A stretch of 64,000 bases of DNA from Microbacterium hydrocarbonoxydans (lineage in GTDB: Bacteria > Actinomycetota > Actinomycetes > Actinomycetales > Microbacteriaceae): positions 434,001 to 498,000 of the forward strand of contig NZ_JAAKXW010000002.1 in NCBI RefSeq assembly GCF_011752045.1, in the 5' to 3' direction. Position 1 is the stretch's first letter; every line of letters begins with the position of its first letter. Of this stretch, positions 37,099 to 46,191 are shown piece by piece. The notes beneath the pieces are model-generated. The model saw only the letters and a list, made by a program, of their open reading frames with translations. It ran no database searches and was not told the origin of the DNA. The position numbers and the translations under genes were made by a program.

Positions 37099-38289
37099 TC
37101 AGCCGCGCACCCGGTTCGAGGCCCCGAACAGCACCGCGCCCACGAGCAGCGCGGCCGTGCCGACGACGTAGACGAGCTCGACGCCGAGCGTGTCGACGAG
37201 GAGCCCCCCGACCCCCGCCGCCAGCGTGATCGCCGCCTGGAACCCGACGACGACGAGGCTGCCGCCGGCCTCGAGCCGGTCCGGCATCCGGTGCCCGACC
37301 CAGGTGTTCACGACGATCAGCCAGGACGAGAAGAAGAAGCCCCACGCCAGCACGACCACCGCCACCCCGAGCACCGTCCCGGAGAGCAGCAGCATGGAGA
37401 GGACGGATGCCGCGATCACGACGGGCGCGAACACGGCGAAGAACGCGAAGGAACGGTCGATGACGAGCCCGATCACGATGTTCCCGACCAGGCCGCCGAG
37501 TCCGAACAGGGCGAGCAGCACGACGATCGTCGACGCGTCGACACCGGGGATCCGCTCCAGGGCGAGCCGCACATACGTGTAGGCGAGGAAGTGCCCGAGC
37601 ACCACCAGCACGTGCCCGACCATGCCGAGGCCGATGCCGGGCCGGCGCAGCGTGTCGACGAGCAGGCGGAGGCTCGACGCCTCGGCCGCCGGAACCGACG
37701 GCAGGGCGGCGCGCAGCGCGACGGCGAGCAGGAGCATGAGGCCGCTCGCGATCGCGAAGACCGCCCGCCAGTCGACGAGTTCGGCGAGCATCACCCCCAG
37801 CGGCACCCCCGCCACCGTGGCGAGAGAGACGCCCGCGGAGGTGAACATCACTCCGCGTCCGAGGCGCTCCGGACCGGCGAGAGCCGCAGCGACCGTGATC
37901 GACATCGACCAGAACGCGCTGATCGCGGCGCCGAGCAGGAACCGTGCGATCAGCACGATCAGGAGGTTCGGGGCGATCGCGACGACGAGGTTCGACACCC
38001 CCGCGGCGAGCGCCATCCACACGAGCAGCGACCGGCGATCGAGTCGCGGGAAGATGAGACCGATGGTGGGTGCGACGACGAGCCCGACCAGCGCGGTGAC
38101 CGTCACGGTCTGCCCGGCCTGCCCCGGTGTGACGCCGAGGCCGTCGGCCATCTCGGTGAGCACGCCGTTCGGCAGGAACTCGGCCGTCACGAGGAGGAAG
38201 CCCATCATCATGAGCGCGATGAGCCCGCCGTAGCGCATGCGCTCGGCCGGGGTCGTGACTGCGGTGGGGATGGGCGCTGTCGTCGTCAT
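37099..38289 (-). CDS. MFS transporter, AraJ/YdhP-like drug or sugar efflux
   Basis: This 396-residue protein has 12 predicted spans and begins MTTTAPIPTAVTTPAERMRY before GGLIALMMMGFLLVTAEFLP. It shows the family phrases ARFLLGAAISAFWSMS and GVPLGVMLAELVDWRAVF. It is of the DHA1-type exporter group; the substrate is unknown. The ATG at 38289 is the start of the protein; the frame extends upstream without support. It is divergent from the leader-ORF/RIO unit and convergent with the AraC regulator. Confidence 0.88.
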   Translation of the reverse strand: MTTTAPIPTAVTTPAERMRYGGLIALMMMGFLLVTAEFLPNGVLTEMADGLGVTPGQAGQTVTVTALVGLVVAPTIGLIFPRLDRRSLLVWMALAAGVSNLVVAIAPNLLIVLIARFLLGAAISAFWSMSITVAAALAGPERLGRGVMFTSAGVSLATVAGVPLGVMLAELVDWRAVFAIASGLMLLLAVALRAALPSVPAAEASSLRLLVDTLRRPGIGLGMVGHVLVVLGHFLAYTYVRLALERIPGVDASTIVVLLALFGLGGLVGNIVIGLVIDRSFAFFAVFAPVVIAASVLSMLLLSGTVLGVAVVVLAWGFFFSSWLIVVNTWVGHRMPDRLEAGGSLVVVGFQAAITLAAGVGGLLVDTLGVELVYVVGTAALLVGAVLFGASNRVRG

Positions 38290-38357
38290 GCTTCCACGCT
38301 CGCAGGGGGCGGATGCCGGCGCCCGACCGCGCGTCCACGGCATCCGACCGATCGTCC

Positions 38358-38373
38358 GATGCTGGACAGCATC
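38358..38373. promoter_or_regulatory. Inverted repeat overlapping the -35 box of the leader/RIO promoter
   Basis: GATGCTG-ga-CAGCATC has perfect 7-bp arms and covers the TGGACA -35 box. It is an operator candidate, but the bound regulator is unknown. Confidence 0.5.
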
Positions 38374-38391
38374 CGCCCGACGCCCTAGAGT
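38363..38391 (+). promoter_or_regulatory. Promoter of the leader-ORF/RIO kinase unit
   Basis: TGGACA (38363-38368), a 17-base spacer and TAGAGT (38386-38391) form a good vegetative promoter. The transcript would begin about 45 bases before the leader ORF. Confidence 0.65.
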
Positions 38392-38443
38392 CGAGTCCGC
38401 ACCGGGATCCGCCCGGGAAGTGCGAGCGAGAGGAGCCGAGGAC

Positions 38444-38488
38444 ATGAACACCGTCTTTGTCGCGCCCCTCGCCGACATCCTTCCCTGA
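38444..38488 (+). CDS. 14-residue leader peptide upstream of the RIO kinase
   Basis: This short ORF encodes MNTVFVAPLADILP. It has a strong ribosome binding site (GAGAGGAGCCGAGGAC) just before ATG 38444 and stops at TGA 38488. It lies about 40 bases before the kinase start and its stop codon overlaps the left arm of a hairpin that competes with a second hairpin holding the kinase ribosome binding site. It uses TTT and CTT, uncommon codons in this GC-rich sequence. It looks like a regulatory upstream ORF; the inducer is unknown. Confidence 0.55.
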   Translation: MNTVFVAPLADILP

Positions 38489-38520
38489 GGCCACCGTCTG
38501 CGTGGCCTCCGTCCCCGGAG
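38487..38520 (+). promoter_or_regulatory. Mutually exclusive hairpins controlling the RIO kinase ribosome binding site
   Basis: Hairpin A pairs GAGGCCAC (38487-38494) with GTGGCCTC (38502-38509). Hairpin B pairs CTCCG (38507-38511, extended by GG) with CGGAG (38516-38520), which is the kinase ribosome binding site. They share bases 38502-38509, so only one can form. A ribosome paused at the leader stop would disrupt A and favour B. Confidence 0.5.
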
Positions 38521-38527
38521 CCACATC

Positions 38528-39367
38528 TTGTCTGATCTCTTCGCGTCCTTCGACGCATCCTCCCTCTCCTTCGCCGACGTCGAGCCCGGCGATGGCCAGC
38601 GCTGGACCACCTGGCCGTCCACCATCCCCACGCAGCGCGGACCGCAGCCCTGGCCCGCCTGGGTCGTGCAGGATGCCGGTGCGCTCGACACCGAGCTCGG
38701 CATCCTGAAGACCGGCAAGGAGGCCGACGTGTTCCTCCTCGAGCGCGCCGTACCCGGCGACCCGTCGCAGCGCAGCCTGCTGGCGGCGAAGCGGTACCGC
38801 AGCAGCGAGCACTCGAGCTTCCACCGCTCCGCGGTCTACACCGAGGGCAGGACGACCCGGAACACCCGCGACGCCCGCGCCCTCGCGAAGAAGTCGTCGC
38901 ACGGCCGCGAGGTGGCGGCATCCGCCTGGTCCCTCGCCGAGTTCGAGGCGCTCTGCCGCATGCACCAACTCGGCGCTCCGGTGCCCTACCCCGTGCAGGT
39001 GAACGGCACCGAGGTGCTCATGGAGTTCATCGGCGACGCCTCCGGCACCGCCGCCCCGCGTCTCGCGCAGGTGCGCAGCGATCGCGGCGAGCTCGCCGGT
39101 CTCTACGCGCAGATCGTCGGCATCATGCGGATCTTCGCCGCCGCCGGGTTCGCGCACGGCGACCTGTCGGCGTACAACCTGCTCGTGCACGAGGGCCGCG
39201 TGCGGGTGATCGACCTGCCGCAGATCGTCGACCTCATCGCGAATCCGCAGGGGATGGACCTGCTGCACCGGGACTGCGTCAACGTGTGCGACTGGTTCAC
39301 CCGCCGCCGGGTGGAGTGCGATGCCGAGGAGCTGTTCGCCGAGCTGCTCGCTGCGTCGTGGGCGTGA
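38528..39367 (+). CDS. RIO-type serine kinase
   Basis: This 279-residue protein has RIO1-family motifs: GKEADVFLLER with the nucleotide loop, a Lys in SLLAAKRYRSSE, the catalytic loop AHGDLSAYNLLV and the metal Asp in VIDLPQIVD. The TTG start at 38528 has CGGAG 7 bases upstream, which is also the arm of hairpin B; no ATG or GTG is better placed. Bacterial RIO kinases are poorly understood, with links to ribosome or stress functions. An upstream leader ORF suggests translation-dependent control. Confidence 0.85.
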   Translation: MSDLFASFDASSLSFADVEPGDGQRWTTWPSTIPTQRGPQPWPAWVVQDAGALDTELGILKTGKEADVFLLERAVPGDPSQRSLLAAKRYRSSEHSSFHRSAVYTEGRTTRNTRDARALAKKSSHGREVAASAWSLAEFEALCRMHQLGAPVPYPVQVNGTEVLMEFIGDASGTAAPRLAQVRSDRGELAGLYAQIVGIMRIFAAAGFAHGDLSAYNLLVHEGRVRVIDLPQIVDLIANPQGMDLLHRDCVNVCDWFTRRRVECDAEELFAELLAASWA

Positions 39368-39386
39368 GCGCGGATTCCTCGGCGAC

Positions 39387-39472
39387 GTGTGAATCGTCGG
39401 AGTCTCCGCGCGACACGCCGCCAAACGGACGACGCGTGGCGGCGTGTCGCGGGAGTCTCCGACTCTTCACAC
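39387..39472. repeat. Long near-perfect inverted repeat between convergent genes
   Basis: Left arm 39387-39423 (GTGTGAATCGTCGGAG...) and right arm 39437-39472 pair with three mismatches and one indel across about 36 bp; the loop is 13 bases. It sits between the RIO kinase (ending 39367) and the ureohydrolase (ending 39499). It could be a terminator or a small miniature-repeat element. Whether copies exist elsewhere in the genome cannot be seen here. Confidence 0.7.
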
Positions 39473-39498
39473 CGACGGCGGCCGAGGCCGCCCCGGCC

Positions 39499-40446
39499 TC
39501 AGCGGGCGTTCTGCGCGGCGAGCAGCGTCACCAGCTCGTAGACGACGTGGCTGGCGGCGATGCCGGTCATCTGCGCGTGGTCGTAGGCCGGGGACACCTC
39601 GACCACGTCGGCGCCGACGATGTTCCGGCCGGAGAGCGCGCGGAGGATCCTGAGCAGCTCCCGGCTGGTGAGGCCGCCGGCCTCGGGGGTGCCGGTGCCG
39701 GGGGCGTGCGCGGGGTCGAGCACGTCGATGTCGATCGACAAGTAGAGCGGCCTGTCGCCGACCCGCTGCAGGATGCGCTCGATGCCGGCCTCGACGCCGT
39801 GCTCCTCGATGTACTCGCTGGAGACGATCGAGAAGCCCAGCCGCTCGTCGTCGAGCAGGTCCTGCTTGGAGTACAGCGGACCGCGGGTGCCGACGTGGCA
39901 GCTCGCGGTGAGGTCGATCAGCCCCTCCTCGCTGGCGCGGCGGAACGGGGTGCCGTGCGTGATGGGTGCGCCGAAGTACGTGTCCCAGGTGTCGAGGTGC
40001 GCGTCGAAGTGCAGCACCGCGACCGGACCGTGCTTCGCGGCGACGGCGCGCAGCAGCGGCAGCGCGACGGTGTGGTCGCCGCCGATCGTGACGATCTGCC
40101 GCACCTGCTCGCCGAGGGCCTTCGCGGCGCGCTCGACCTCGTCGACGGCCTCGGTGATGTTGAACGGGTTGACCGGGATGTCTCCGGCATCCACCACCTG
40201 GGCGATCGCGAACGGCGAGACGTCCTGCGCCGGGTTGTACGGGCGCAGCAGACGCGACGACTCGCGCACGTGCGACGGACCGAAGCGGGTGCCGGGCCGG
40301 TAGCTCACACCGGAGTCGAACGGGATGCCGACGACGGCGATGTCGGCGCGCGGCACGTCCTCGAGGCGGGGAAGCCGGGCGAAGGTCGCGATCCCGGAGT
40401 ACCGCGGGTTCACGGAGGCGTCGATGGGTCCGACGTTCTCGGTCAT
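39499..40446 (-). CDS. Ureohydrolase, agmatinase/guanidinobutyrase-like
   Basis: This 315-residue enzyme is of the arginase/agmatinase family. The binuclear Mn ligands are in [20 protein letters not shown] and SIDIDVLDP. The signature [15 protein letters not shown] is typical of agmatinase and guanidinobutyrase rather than arginase. It would release urea from agmatine or 4-guanidinobutanoate. It is the last gene of an operon with a TPP decarboxylase, amidohydrolase and transporter; the TPP enzyme favours the guanidino route. The ATG at 40446 starts the conserved region and follows the TPP gene by 23 bp. Confidence 0.9.
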   Translation of the reverse strand: MTENVGPIDASVNPRYSGIATFARLPRLEDVPRADIAVVGIPFDSGVSYRPGTRFGPSHVRESSRLLRPYNPAQDVSPFAIAQVVDAGDIPVNPFNITEAVDEVERAAKALGEQVRQIVTIGGDHTVALPLLRAVAAKHGPVAVLHFDAHLDTWDTYFGAPITHGTPFRRASEEGLIDLTASCHVGTRGPLYSKQDLLDDERLGFSIVSSEYIEEHGVEAGIERILQRVGDRPLYLSIDIDVLDPAHAPGTGTPEAGGLTSRELLRILRALSGRNIVGADVVEVSPAYDHAQMTGIAASHVVYELVTLLAAQNAR

Positions 40447-40469
40447 GGTTGGTCCTGTCTGTGAGCGGT

Positions 40470-42065
40470 TCAGAGGGAGTGCTGCGGGATGTGCACCAGC
40501 TGCACGCCGCCGTCGGCGATCGCGGAGCGGATGCTGTCGGCGATGTCCTCGCGGCGGGCCACGCGGCGCCCGGTGGCGCCGAACGCGGTGGCCAGCGCCG
40601 CCCAGTCGGGCTGGACGAGGTCGACGCCGATCGGGGCCATGCCGCGGTCGACCTCGTTCTGCCTGATCTCGGCGTAGCCGCCGTTGTCGACGCACACGAC
40701 GGTGACGTCGAGGCGCTGCTCGACCGCGGTCATCAGCTCGTTGACGCAGAACATCAGCGCGCCGTCGCCGATCACGGTGAGCACCGGCCGCTCCGTCTGC
40801 GCGACGCGGGCGCCGATCGCCGCGGGCAGCCCGTAGCCGAGGGTGGCGTAGGTGGGCGTGTAGAGAAGGGAGTGCGGATGCTGCTGCCGCAGCACGCTGC
40901 CGAGCGCCAAGTAGACGATCTGCGAGGAGTCACCGGCGATGATCGCGTCGTCCGGCAGCCCGTCCGCGATGAGCTCGGCGAGGGCCACGGCCTCCGGCGC
41001 CGTCGTGCGCATCTCCGCGTCGATCGCGGCGCGGGCGGCGTCGAGATCCGGCGTCCGCGCGGGGCCGGACACGGCCGCGAGCAGCTGCCCGGTGACCGTG
41101 GCGGCGTCGCCGGCGATGCCGACGGTCGCCGCGAGGTTCTTGTCGAGCTGCGCGGGCGAGATGTCCACGCGGATGACTGCGCCGCGCGCCTCGAGCCGGG
41201 GCGCCCAGAGCTCGGCCTCGCCGAGCTTGGAGCCGACCACGAGCAGCACGTCGGCATCCTCGGCCACCGCGCGGGCCGCGGCGAGACGCAGGTGCGACCC
41301 GAGGGCGAGCGGATGCCACTCGTCGACGACGCCCTTTCCGTTCAGAGTCGTGAGCACGGGTGCGCCGAGGCGCTCGGCGAGCGCGGTGAGCTCCGCTCCG
41401 GCCCCCGTGGAGCCGCCGCCGGCGACGATCACGGGCCGCTCGGCTCCGGCGAGGAGCCGCGCCGCCTCGGCGACGAGGGCATCGTCACCGGATGCGGGAG
41501 CCGGCGCCGGTCGAGCCTGGCGCGCATCGGCGGGCACCTCTGCCGGCGCCTCGAGGACGTCGAGCGGGATCTCGATGTGCACGGGGCGAGGGCGCCCGGT
41601 GCGGAACAGCGCGAACGCGTCGTGCACGGCATCCACCGCCTCGGCGGCACTGGTGACCCGGCGCGACCACTCGGCGATCGCCCCGACCATGGCCGTGGCG
41701 TCCTTCGTCTCGTGCAGGGTGCCGACGTCGGCGAACTCCGCGCCGAGCGGCACGCCCGGCGAGAGCACGAGCAGCGGCCGCGACTCGCAGAAGGCGGTGC
41801 CGATCGCGCTCATCGCGTTCTGCAGGCCGGGGCCGGACGTCGTGATGACCACCCCGGGCAGCCCGGTCTGCTGCGCCCAGCCGTCGGCGCCGTAGCCGGA
41901 CCCCTGCTCGTGGCGGTTCGTCACCGCGCGGATGCCGAGATCGGCGAGCGGCCGGTAGAGCTCGAGATTGTGGGTGCCGGGGATGCCGAAGACGGCGGTC
42001 ACGCCGTAGGCGCGGATCGTCTCGAGCACCGCGCGTCCGGCGGTGTCGGCGTACTGATCGGTCAT
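40470..42065 (-). CDS. Thiamine-pyrophosphate enzyme, likely guanidino-oxoacid decarboxylase type
   Basis: This 531-residue protein has the acetolactate synthase fold: N-terminal TPP Glu in [13 protein letters not shown], central domain with [20 protein letters not shown], and the C-terminal TPP motif ([11 protein letters not shown]). Similar proteins act as 5-guanidino-2-oxopentanoate decarboxylase (AruI) in the arginine transaminase route, and the adjacent ureohydrolase supports this. An alternative is an acetolactate synthase-like enzyme. The start at 42065 has GAGG 8 bases upstream; an ATG at 42083 would overlap the amidohydrolase stop. Confidence 0.78.
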   Translation of the reverse strand: MTDQYADTAGRAVLETIRAYGVTAVFGIPGTHNLELYRPLADLGIRAVTNRHEQGSGYGADGWAQQTGLPGVVITTSGPGLQNAMSAIGTAFCESRPLLVLSPGVPLGAEFADVGTLHETKDATAMVGAIAEWSRRVTSAAEAVDAVHDAFALFRTGRPRPVHIEIPLDVLEAPAEVPADARQARPAPAPASGDDALVAEAARLLAGAERPVIVAGGGSTGAGAELTALAERLGAPVLTTLNGKGVVDEWHPLALGSHLRLAAARAVAEDADVLLVVGSKLGEAELWAPRLEARGAVIRVDISPAQLDKNLAATVGIAGDAATVTGQLLAAVSGPARTPDLDAARAAIDAEMRTTAPEAVALAELIADGLPDDAIIAGDSSQIVYLALGSVLRQQHPHSLLYTPTYATLGYGLPAAIGARVAQTERPVLTVIGDGALMFCVNELMTAVEQRLDVTVVCVDNGGYAEIRQNEVDRGMAPIGVDLVQPDWAALATAFGATGRRVARREDIADSIRSAIADGGVQLVHIPQHSL

Positions 42066-42079
42066 GCTCGCATCCTCGC

Positions 42080-43750
42080 TCATGAGGCTCGGTGGCGGGG
42101 CTCGCCGTCGACCCAGGTCTCGCGCACCGCGATCGAGGAGATCTCCTCGGCGGGGACGGCGAGCGGGTCGTCGGAGAGAACGACGAAGTCGGCGTACTTG
42201 CCGACCTCGAGCGAACCCAGGTCGTCTTCGCGGCCGATCGACACGGCGCCCTCGATCGTGTGCGCGCGGAGCGCCGACAGCGCGGAGATCCGCAGGTCGT
42301 CCGGGCCCAGCTTGTGCCCGCGACGGGTGACCCGGGTGACCGCGGTCTGGATCGCCTCGAGCGGGATCGGCTCGGCCACCGGAGCATCCGAGGAGATCGT
42401 GTAGCCGACGCCGGCCCGCTCGAACTCGCCGAGCGGGTTGAACCGCTCGCCCGGGGTGCCGATGGCCTCCTCGACCCCCTCTCCCCAGTTGAAATAGTGC
42501 TGGGTCTGGTTCACCGGGCGGATGCCGGAGGCGGCCATGCGCTCGATCTGCTCGGGCGTCGGCAGGCCGCAGTGCTCGATCCGGTGCCGGGCGTCGGCAT
42601 CCGGGCGCTCGGCGAGCGCCGCCTCGATCGCCGAGACGACCATCTCGATCGCGGTGGGCGACTGCGCGTGGGTCGCTGTCTGCAGCCCGGCCACGTGCGC
42701 CTTGCGGATCAGCTCGGCGTAGGCGGCGGGCTCGTGGTAGAGCTGACCGGTACGGCACGGGTCGCCGACGTAGCCGTCGGGGAAGTACGCCGTCCAGCCG
42801 CCCAGGGTGCCGTCGGCGTAGAACTTGATGCCGGCGAAGCTCAGGTGCGCGTTGCCGAACTGGCCGACGAGACCCATCTCCAGCGCCTCGTCGAGGAGGT
42901 GCGAGAGCAGGTACATCGAGACGCGCAGCTCGAGGCGCCCGGCCTCGGCGAGGCGCAGGTACATGTCGAACTCGCGGCGCGTGACCTGGGCGTCGCCGAT
43001 GGAGGTGACCCCGCCGGCGAGGAAGCGCTGCGTCGCGGCGTCCAGCTGGCGCAGATGCTCCTCCGGTTCGTCGGCGAGGTGGAAGTTCGGGCCGTGGTGG
43101 CCGATCTTCACACCGTGCACGCCGGTGAGGATGTTGCACGCGGCGTCCGACAGCTCGCCGGTCAGCTCGCCGTCGGCGTCGCGGAAGAACTCGCCGCCGT
43201 CGGGGTTCGGGGTGTCGCGGTCGACGCCGTTCTTCTCCAGCGTGTACGAGTTCACGACGCCGCCGTGGCCGGAGGCGTTCATCAGGTACACCTCGCGGTC
43301 GGTGGCGACCTCGTCGAGCTCGAACCGGGTGGGGTGCCGCTTCTCGGAGAGGTTGCGCTGCTCGTAGCCGTAACCGCGCACGGGGCGGCCTTCGGGGAGC
43401 TCGGCCGCCGCGCGCCGGAGCAGCTCGACGATCTCGGGGATGCTGCCGGCCTTCTCCGGCCCGCAGTCGACCCAGGTCATCATCTGCCCGAACATGAGCG
43501 GATGCGCATGCGCGTCCACGAACCCGGGGACGACGACGGCGTCGCCGAGGTCGACCCGCTCGGGTGCCAGGCCCACCCCCTTCGCCGCCTCCTCGCAGGC
43601 GGCGAGGTCGCCGAGAGCGAGGATCCGGCCGCGGTCGATCAGCATGGCCGTCGCCGTCGTGGCCTCGGCATCCACCGTGTGGATGGCGCGGGCCGTGACG
43701 ATCCGGGGAGCGGTCTGGGCGGACGTGTCGAAGGGGGTGAGCTTTCTCAT
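42080..43750 (-). CDS. Amidohydrolase, YtcJ-like (N-substituted formamide deformylase family)
   Basis: This 556-residue protein is a YtcJ-type amidohydrolase. It has a beta-sandwich start (RIVTARAIHTVDAEATTA), the metal motif PGFVDAHAHPLMFG, and the later IEHCGLPTPEQIERMAASGI and SSDAPVAEPIPLEAIQTAVT motifs. It may cleave an amide-linked compound before entry into the pathway. It overlaps the transporter gene by 4 bp (ATGA). The substrate is unknown. Confidence 0.85.
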   Translation of the reverse strand: MRKLTPFDTSAQTAPRIVTARAIHTVDAEATTATAMLIDRGRILALGDLAACEEAAKGVGLAPERVDLGDAVVVPGFVDAHAHPLMFGQMMTWVDCGPEKAGSIPEIVELLRRAAAELPEGRPVRGYGYEQRNLSEKRHPTRFELDEVATDREVYLMNASGHGGVVNSYTLEKNGVDRDTPNPDGGEFFRDADGELTGELSDAACNILTGVHGVKIGHHGPNFHLADEPEEHLRQLDAATQRFLAGGVTSIGDAQVTRREFDMYLRLAEAGRLELRVSMYLLSHLLDEALEMGLVGQFGNAHLSFAGIKFYADGTLGGWTAYFPDGYVGDPCRTGQLYHEPAAYAELIRKAHVAGLQTATHAQSPTAIEMVVSAIEAALAERPDADARHRIEHCGLPTPEQIERMAASGIRPVNQTQHYFNWGEGVEEAIGTPGERFNPLGEFERAGVGYTISSDAPVAEPIPLEAIQTAVTRVTRRGHKLGPDDLRISALSALRAHTIEGAVSIGREDDLGSLEVGKYADFVVLSDDPLAVPAEEISSIAVRETWVDGEPRHRAS

Positions 43751-45069
43751 GGCAGCGGGTTCGCAGTCGTGTCGGTGCGGGCGGTGTAGGAGGCGGTGAC
43801 GGGGGCCTCGTCGGAGTGCTGCGGCGCGAGCCGCGTGCAGATGCCGGCGATGATCGCCATGCCGATGAACATCCCGATGACCGACCAGATGCTGCCGGTC
43901 CAGGCGACGAGCTGCGTGGCGAACCACGGCGAGAAGCCGGCCCAGAGCGCCGCGCCGACGCCGTAGGACAGCGCGATCGAGGTGTAGCGGGCCTGCGGAC
44001 GGAACATCGCCGCGAGGATCGCCGCGATCGGCGCGTAGGTCGCGCTCATCGCGATGCGGACGAGCGAGGCGAACAGGAAGATCAGCGGCTCGACCCTGCC
44101 GGGCATCACCAGGAGGAACGGGATGAACGTCAGCACCGAGGTGACGAGGCCGATGTACATGATGTTCTTGCGGCCCCACTTGTCGCCCAGCCAGGCGACC
44201 GGGAGGGTGACGACGAACTCGACGAAGGAGGCGATCGTCATCGCGTCCAGGATGACCTGCTCGCTGATGGAGATGGGCTCGCCGGTCGCGTACGCGGTGG
44301 CGAAGGTGGTGGCGAGGTAGTAGCCGCCCGTGGAGATCGGCAGCAGGCCGATGCCGAGGAGGATCGGCAGCCAGTTGGCGCGCAGCGCGAAGCCGAGCGG
44401 CATCGACTGCTTTCGGCCCTCGATCTTCTCCTCGAAGACGGGGGACTCCTCGACGCGGTAGCGGACCCAGAAGCCGACGCCGACCAGCACGATCGAGAGC
44501 AGGAACGGGATGCGCCAGCCGCCGTCCATGATGAACGAGTCGCCGCCGCGGGACATGATGGCGAAGATGCCGGAGGCCAGCAGCGCGCCGGCCGGGTTGC
44601 CGAGCTGGGTGAAGCCGCCGTAGAAGGTCTTCTTGCCGGCCGGGGCGTGCTCGACGCTCATGAGCACGGCGCCGCCCCACTCGCCGCCGACCGCGAGGCC
44701 CTGCAGCGCGCGCAGCACGATGAGCATGATCGGGGCGGCGAAGCCGATGTCGGCGTAGGTCGGAAGGCAGCCGACCAGCACGGTCGCGACGCCCATCAGC
44801 AGCAGCGTGATCACGAGGGACACGCGGCGGCCGAACTTGTCGCCGATGTGGCCGAAGATGATGCCGCCGAGAGGACGCACGAGGAACGCGACGGCGAACG
44901 TGGCGAAGGCCCGCGAGGTCTCGGCGAGGGGGTCGTCGCTCGGGAAGAACAGCGGACCGAAGACGAGGGCCGCGGCCGTCGCATAGACGTAGAAGTCGTA
45001 CCACTCGATGGTGGTGCCGACGAAGGCGGCGATGCCTGCGCGTCGCGCCCGGGTGTGGGTGGAGGTCAT
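43747..45069 (-). CDS. MFS transporter, metabolite:H+ symporter (MHS) family
   Basis: This 440-residue protein has 12 spans and the MHS signature GTTIEWYDFYVYATAAALVF at residues 18-37, followed by FVRPLGG-like FLVRPLGGIIFGHIGDK. It probably imports the substrate of the following catabolic enzymes. AAAGGAG precedes the ATG. It is the first gene of the minus-strand operon and is divergent from the Lrp-type regulator. Confidence 0.9.
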   Translation of the reverse strand: MTSTHTRARRAGIAAFVGTTIEWYDFYVYATAAALVFGPLFFPSDDPLAETSRAFATFAVAFLVRPLGGIIFGHIGDKFGRRVSLVITLLLMGVATVLVGCLPTYADIGFAAPIMLIVLRALQGLAVGGEWGGAVLMSVEHAPAGKKTFYGGFTQLGNPAGALLASGIFAIMSRGGDSFIMDGGWRIPFLLSIVLVGVGFWVRYRVEESPVFEEKIEGRKQSMPLGFALRANWLPILLGIGLLPISTGGYYLATTFATAYATGEPISISEQVILDAMTIASFVEFVVTLPVAWLGDKWGRKNIMYIGLVTSVLTFIPFLLVMPGRVEPLIFLFASLVRIAMSATYAPIAAILAAMFRPQARYTSIALSYGVGAALWAGFSPWFATQLVAWTGSIWSVIGMFIGMAIIAGICTRLAPQHSDEAPVTASYTARTDTTANPLP

Positions 45070-45150
45070 GAAGCCCGCTCCTTTGCGGAAGTGGTCGGAT
45101 AGCGAAGGATGCTACGGCCGCGGCGGCCCTCGAGACAAGGGCAGAACTCC

Positions 45151-45163
45151 AGCGAAAGTCGCT
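45151..45163. promoter_or_regulatory. Inverted repeat between the transporter operon and Lrp gene
   Basis: AGCGA-aag-TCGCT lies in the 222-bp space between the divergent genes. It is short, so it is only a weak operator candidate for the Lrp-type regulator. No other clear promoter was seen there. Confidence 0.3.
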
Positions 45164-45291
45164 ATTCACTGATGATCTGATCGCATCGACCGACATATCT
45201 TGCCCTCGTGACACGTCGTAAGCGTTCTACACTGAGTTTCTGCGCGCACGTCCGTGCGTTCGCGGGTTATCGAGGAATTTTCGGGGACGCC

Positions 45292-46188
45292 ATGGATTTC
45301 GACGCCGAGCTCATCCGGGCGCTGCAGGAGGACGGCCGCGCCAGCATCCGCTCCCTCGCCGACCGCCTCTCGCAGACCAGGGCCGCCGTGGCCTCCCGGC
45401 TGCGCGCGCTGCTCGACGACAGGACGGTCCGGGTCGTCGCGGCGGTGGACCCGGTGTTCCTCGGCCAGCACGTGCTCGCCCATGTGTCGATCCGCACCAC
45501 CGGGGCCGCCGCGGTCGTCGCGGAGCCGCTGCGGGACATGCCCGAGACCGTGTTCGTCTCCTCCGTCGGCGGGGCGCACGACCTCGTCACCGAGGTGCGG
45601 CTCGGCTCCATGGCCGAGCTGCACGAGCTCCTCACCCGGATCAGGGCCCTGGACGGCGTGCTCGACATCAACACGATCATCTACTCGACCGTGGTGAAGG
45701 GCTTCTTCGTCTCGGACTACCACGGCGACATCACGCTCGACGGGATCGACGAGGCGCTCATCGAGCAGCTGCAGTCCGACGGCCGCAAGAGCTTCCGCGC
45801 ACTCGGCGAGGCCGTGCGCCTCTCCCCCTCGGCCGTCGCGACCCGGGTGCAGCGGCTCATCGACGGCGGCGTGATCAAGATCAGCGCTGTCGAGGCGCGG
45901 GGGCTCGCGCACCGCCAGCTGTCGATGGGCGTCGGCATCAACCTCGACGACGACACCGCCGTCGTCGAGGAGCTGCGCAGCGGCCGGGGCGTGGACTTCG
46001 CCGCCCGCACGCTGGGGCGCTTCGATGTCGTCGCCACCCTCGTCGAGCCGTCGGCCGGAGCCCTGTACGCGAGCATCGAACGGCTCCGCGCCCTGCCGGG
46101 GGTCACCGGGATCGAGGCCTGGCTGCACCTCGCCGTCCTCAAGGAGGACTACGCCCGCACTCTGCGCGACCCCCGCATCAGCGCCTGA
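45292..46188 (+). CDS. Lrp/AsnC-type regulator with two tandem modules
   Basis: This 298-residue protein is two Lrp modules in a row, twice the usual length. Module 1 opens MDFDAELIRALQEDGRASIR with an HTH (LADRLSQTRAAVASRLRALL). Module 2 opens LDGIDEALIEQLQSDGRKSF with LGEAVRLSPSAVATRVQRLI. The start at 45292 has GGGGAC upstream; an upstream GTG at 45208 adds an unconserved 28 residues. It is divergent from the MHS/amidohydrolase/TPP/ureohydrolase operon and so likely regulates it in response to an amino acid. Confidence 0.9.
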   Translation: MDFDAELIRALQEDGRASIRSLADRLSQTRAAVASRLRALLDDRTVRVVAAVDPVFLGQHVLAHVSIRTTGAAAVVAEPLRDMPETVFVSSVGGAHDLVTEVRLGSMAELHELLTRIRALDGVLDINTIIYSTVVKGFFVSDYHGDITLDGIDEALIEQLQSDGRKSFRALGEAVRLSPSAVATRVQRLIDGGVIKISAVEARGLAHRQLSMGVGINLDDDTAVVEELRSGRGVDFAARTLGRFDVVATLVEPSAGALYASIERLRALPGVTGIEAWLHLAVLKEDYARTLRDPRISA

Positions 46189-46191
46189 GCC

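Noticed and set aside
40449..42404. 651-codon open frame on the plus strand
   Set aside because: It covers the antisense of the TPP enzyme. It has no domain and its composition is that of a GC-rich shadow.
45208..45291. Upstream extension of the Lrp regulator from GTG 45208
   Set aside because: The added 28 residues have no similarity to Lrp proteins, while ATG 45292 begins the first module and has a better ribosome binding site.
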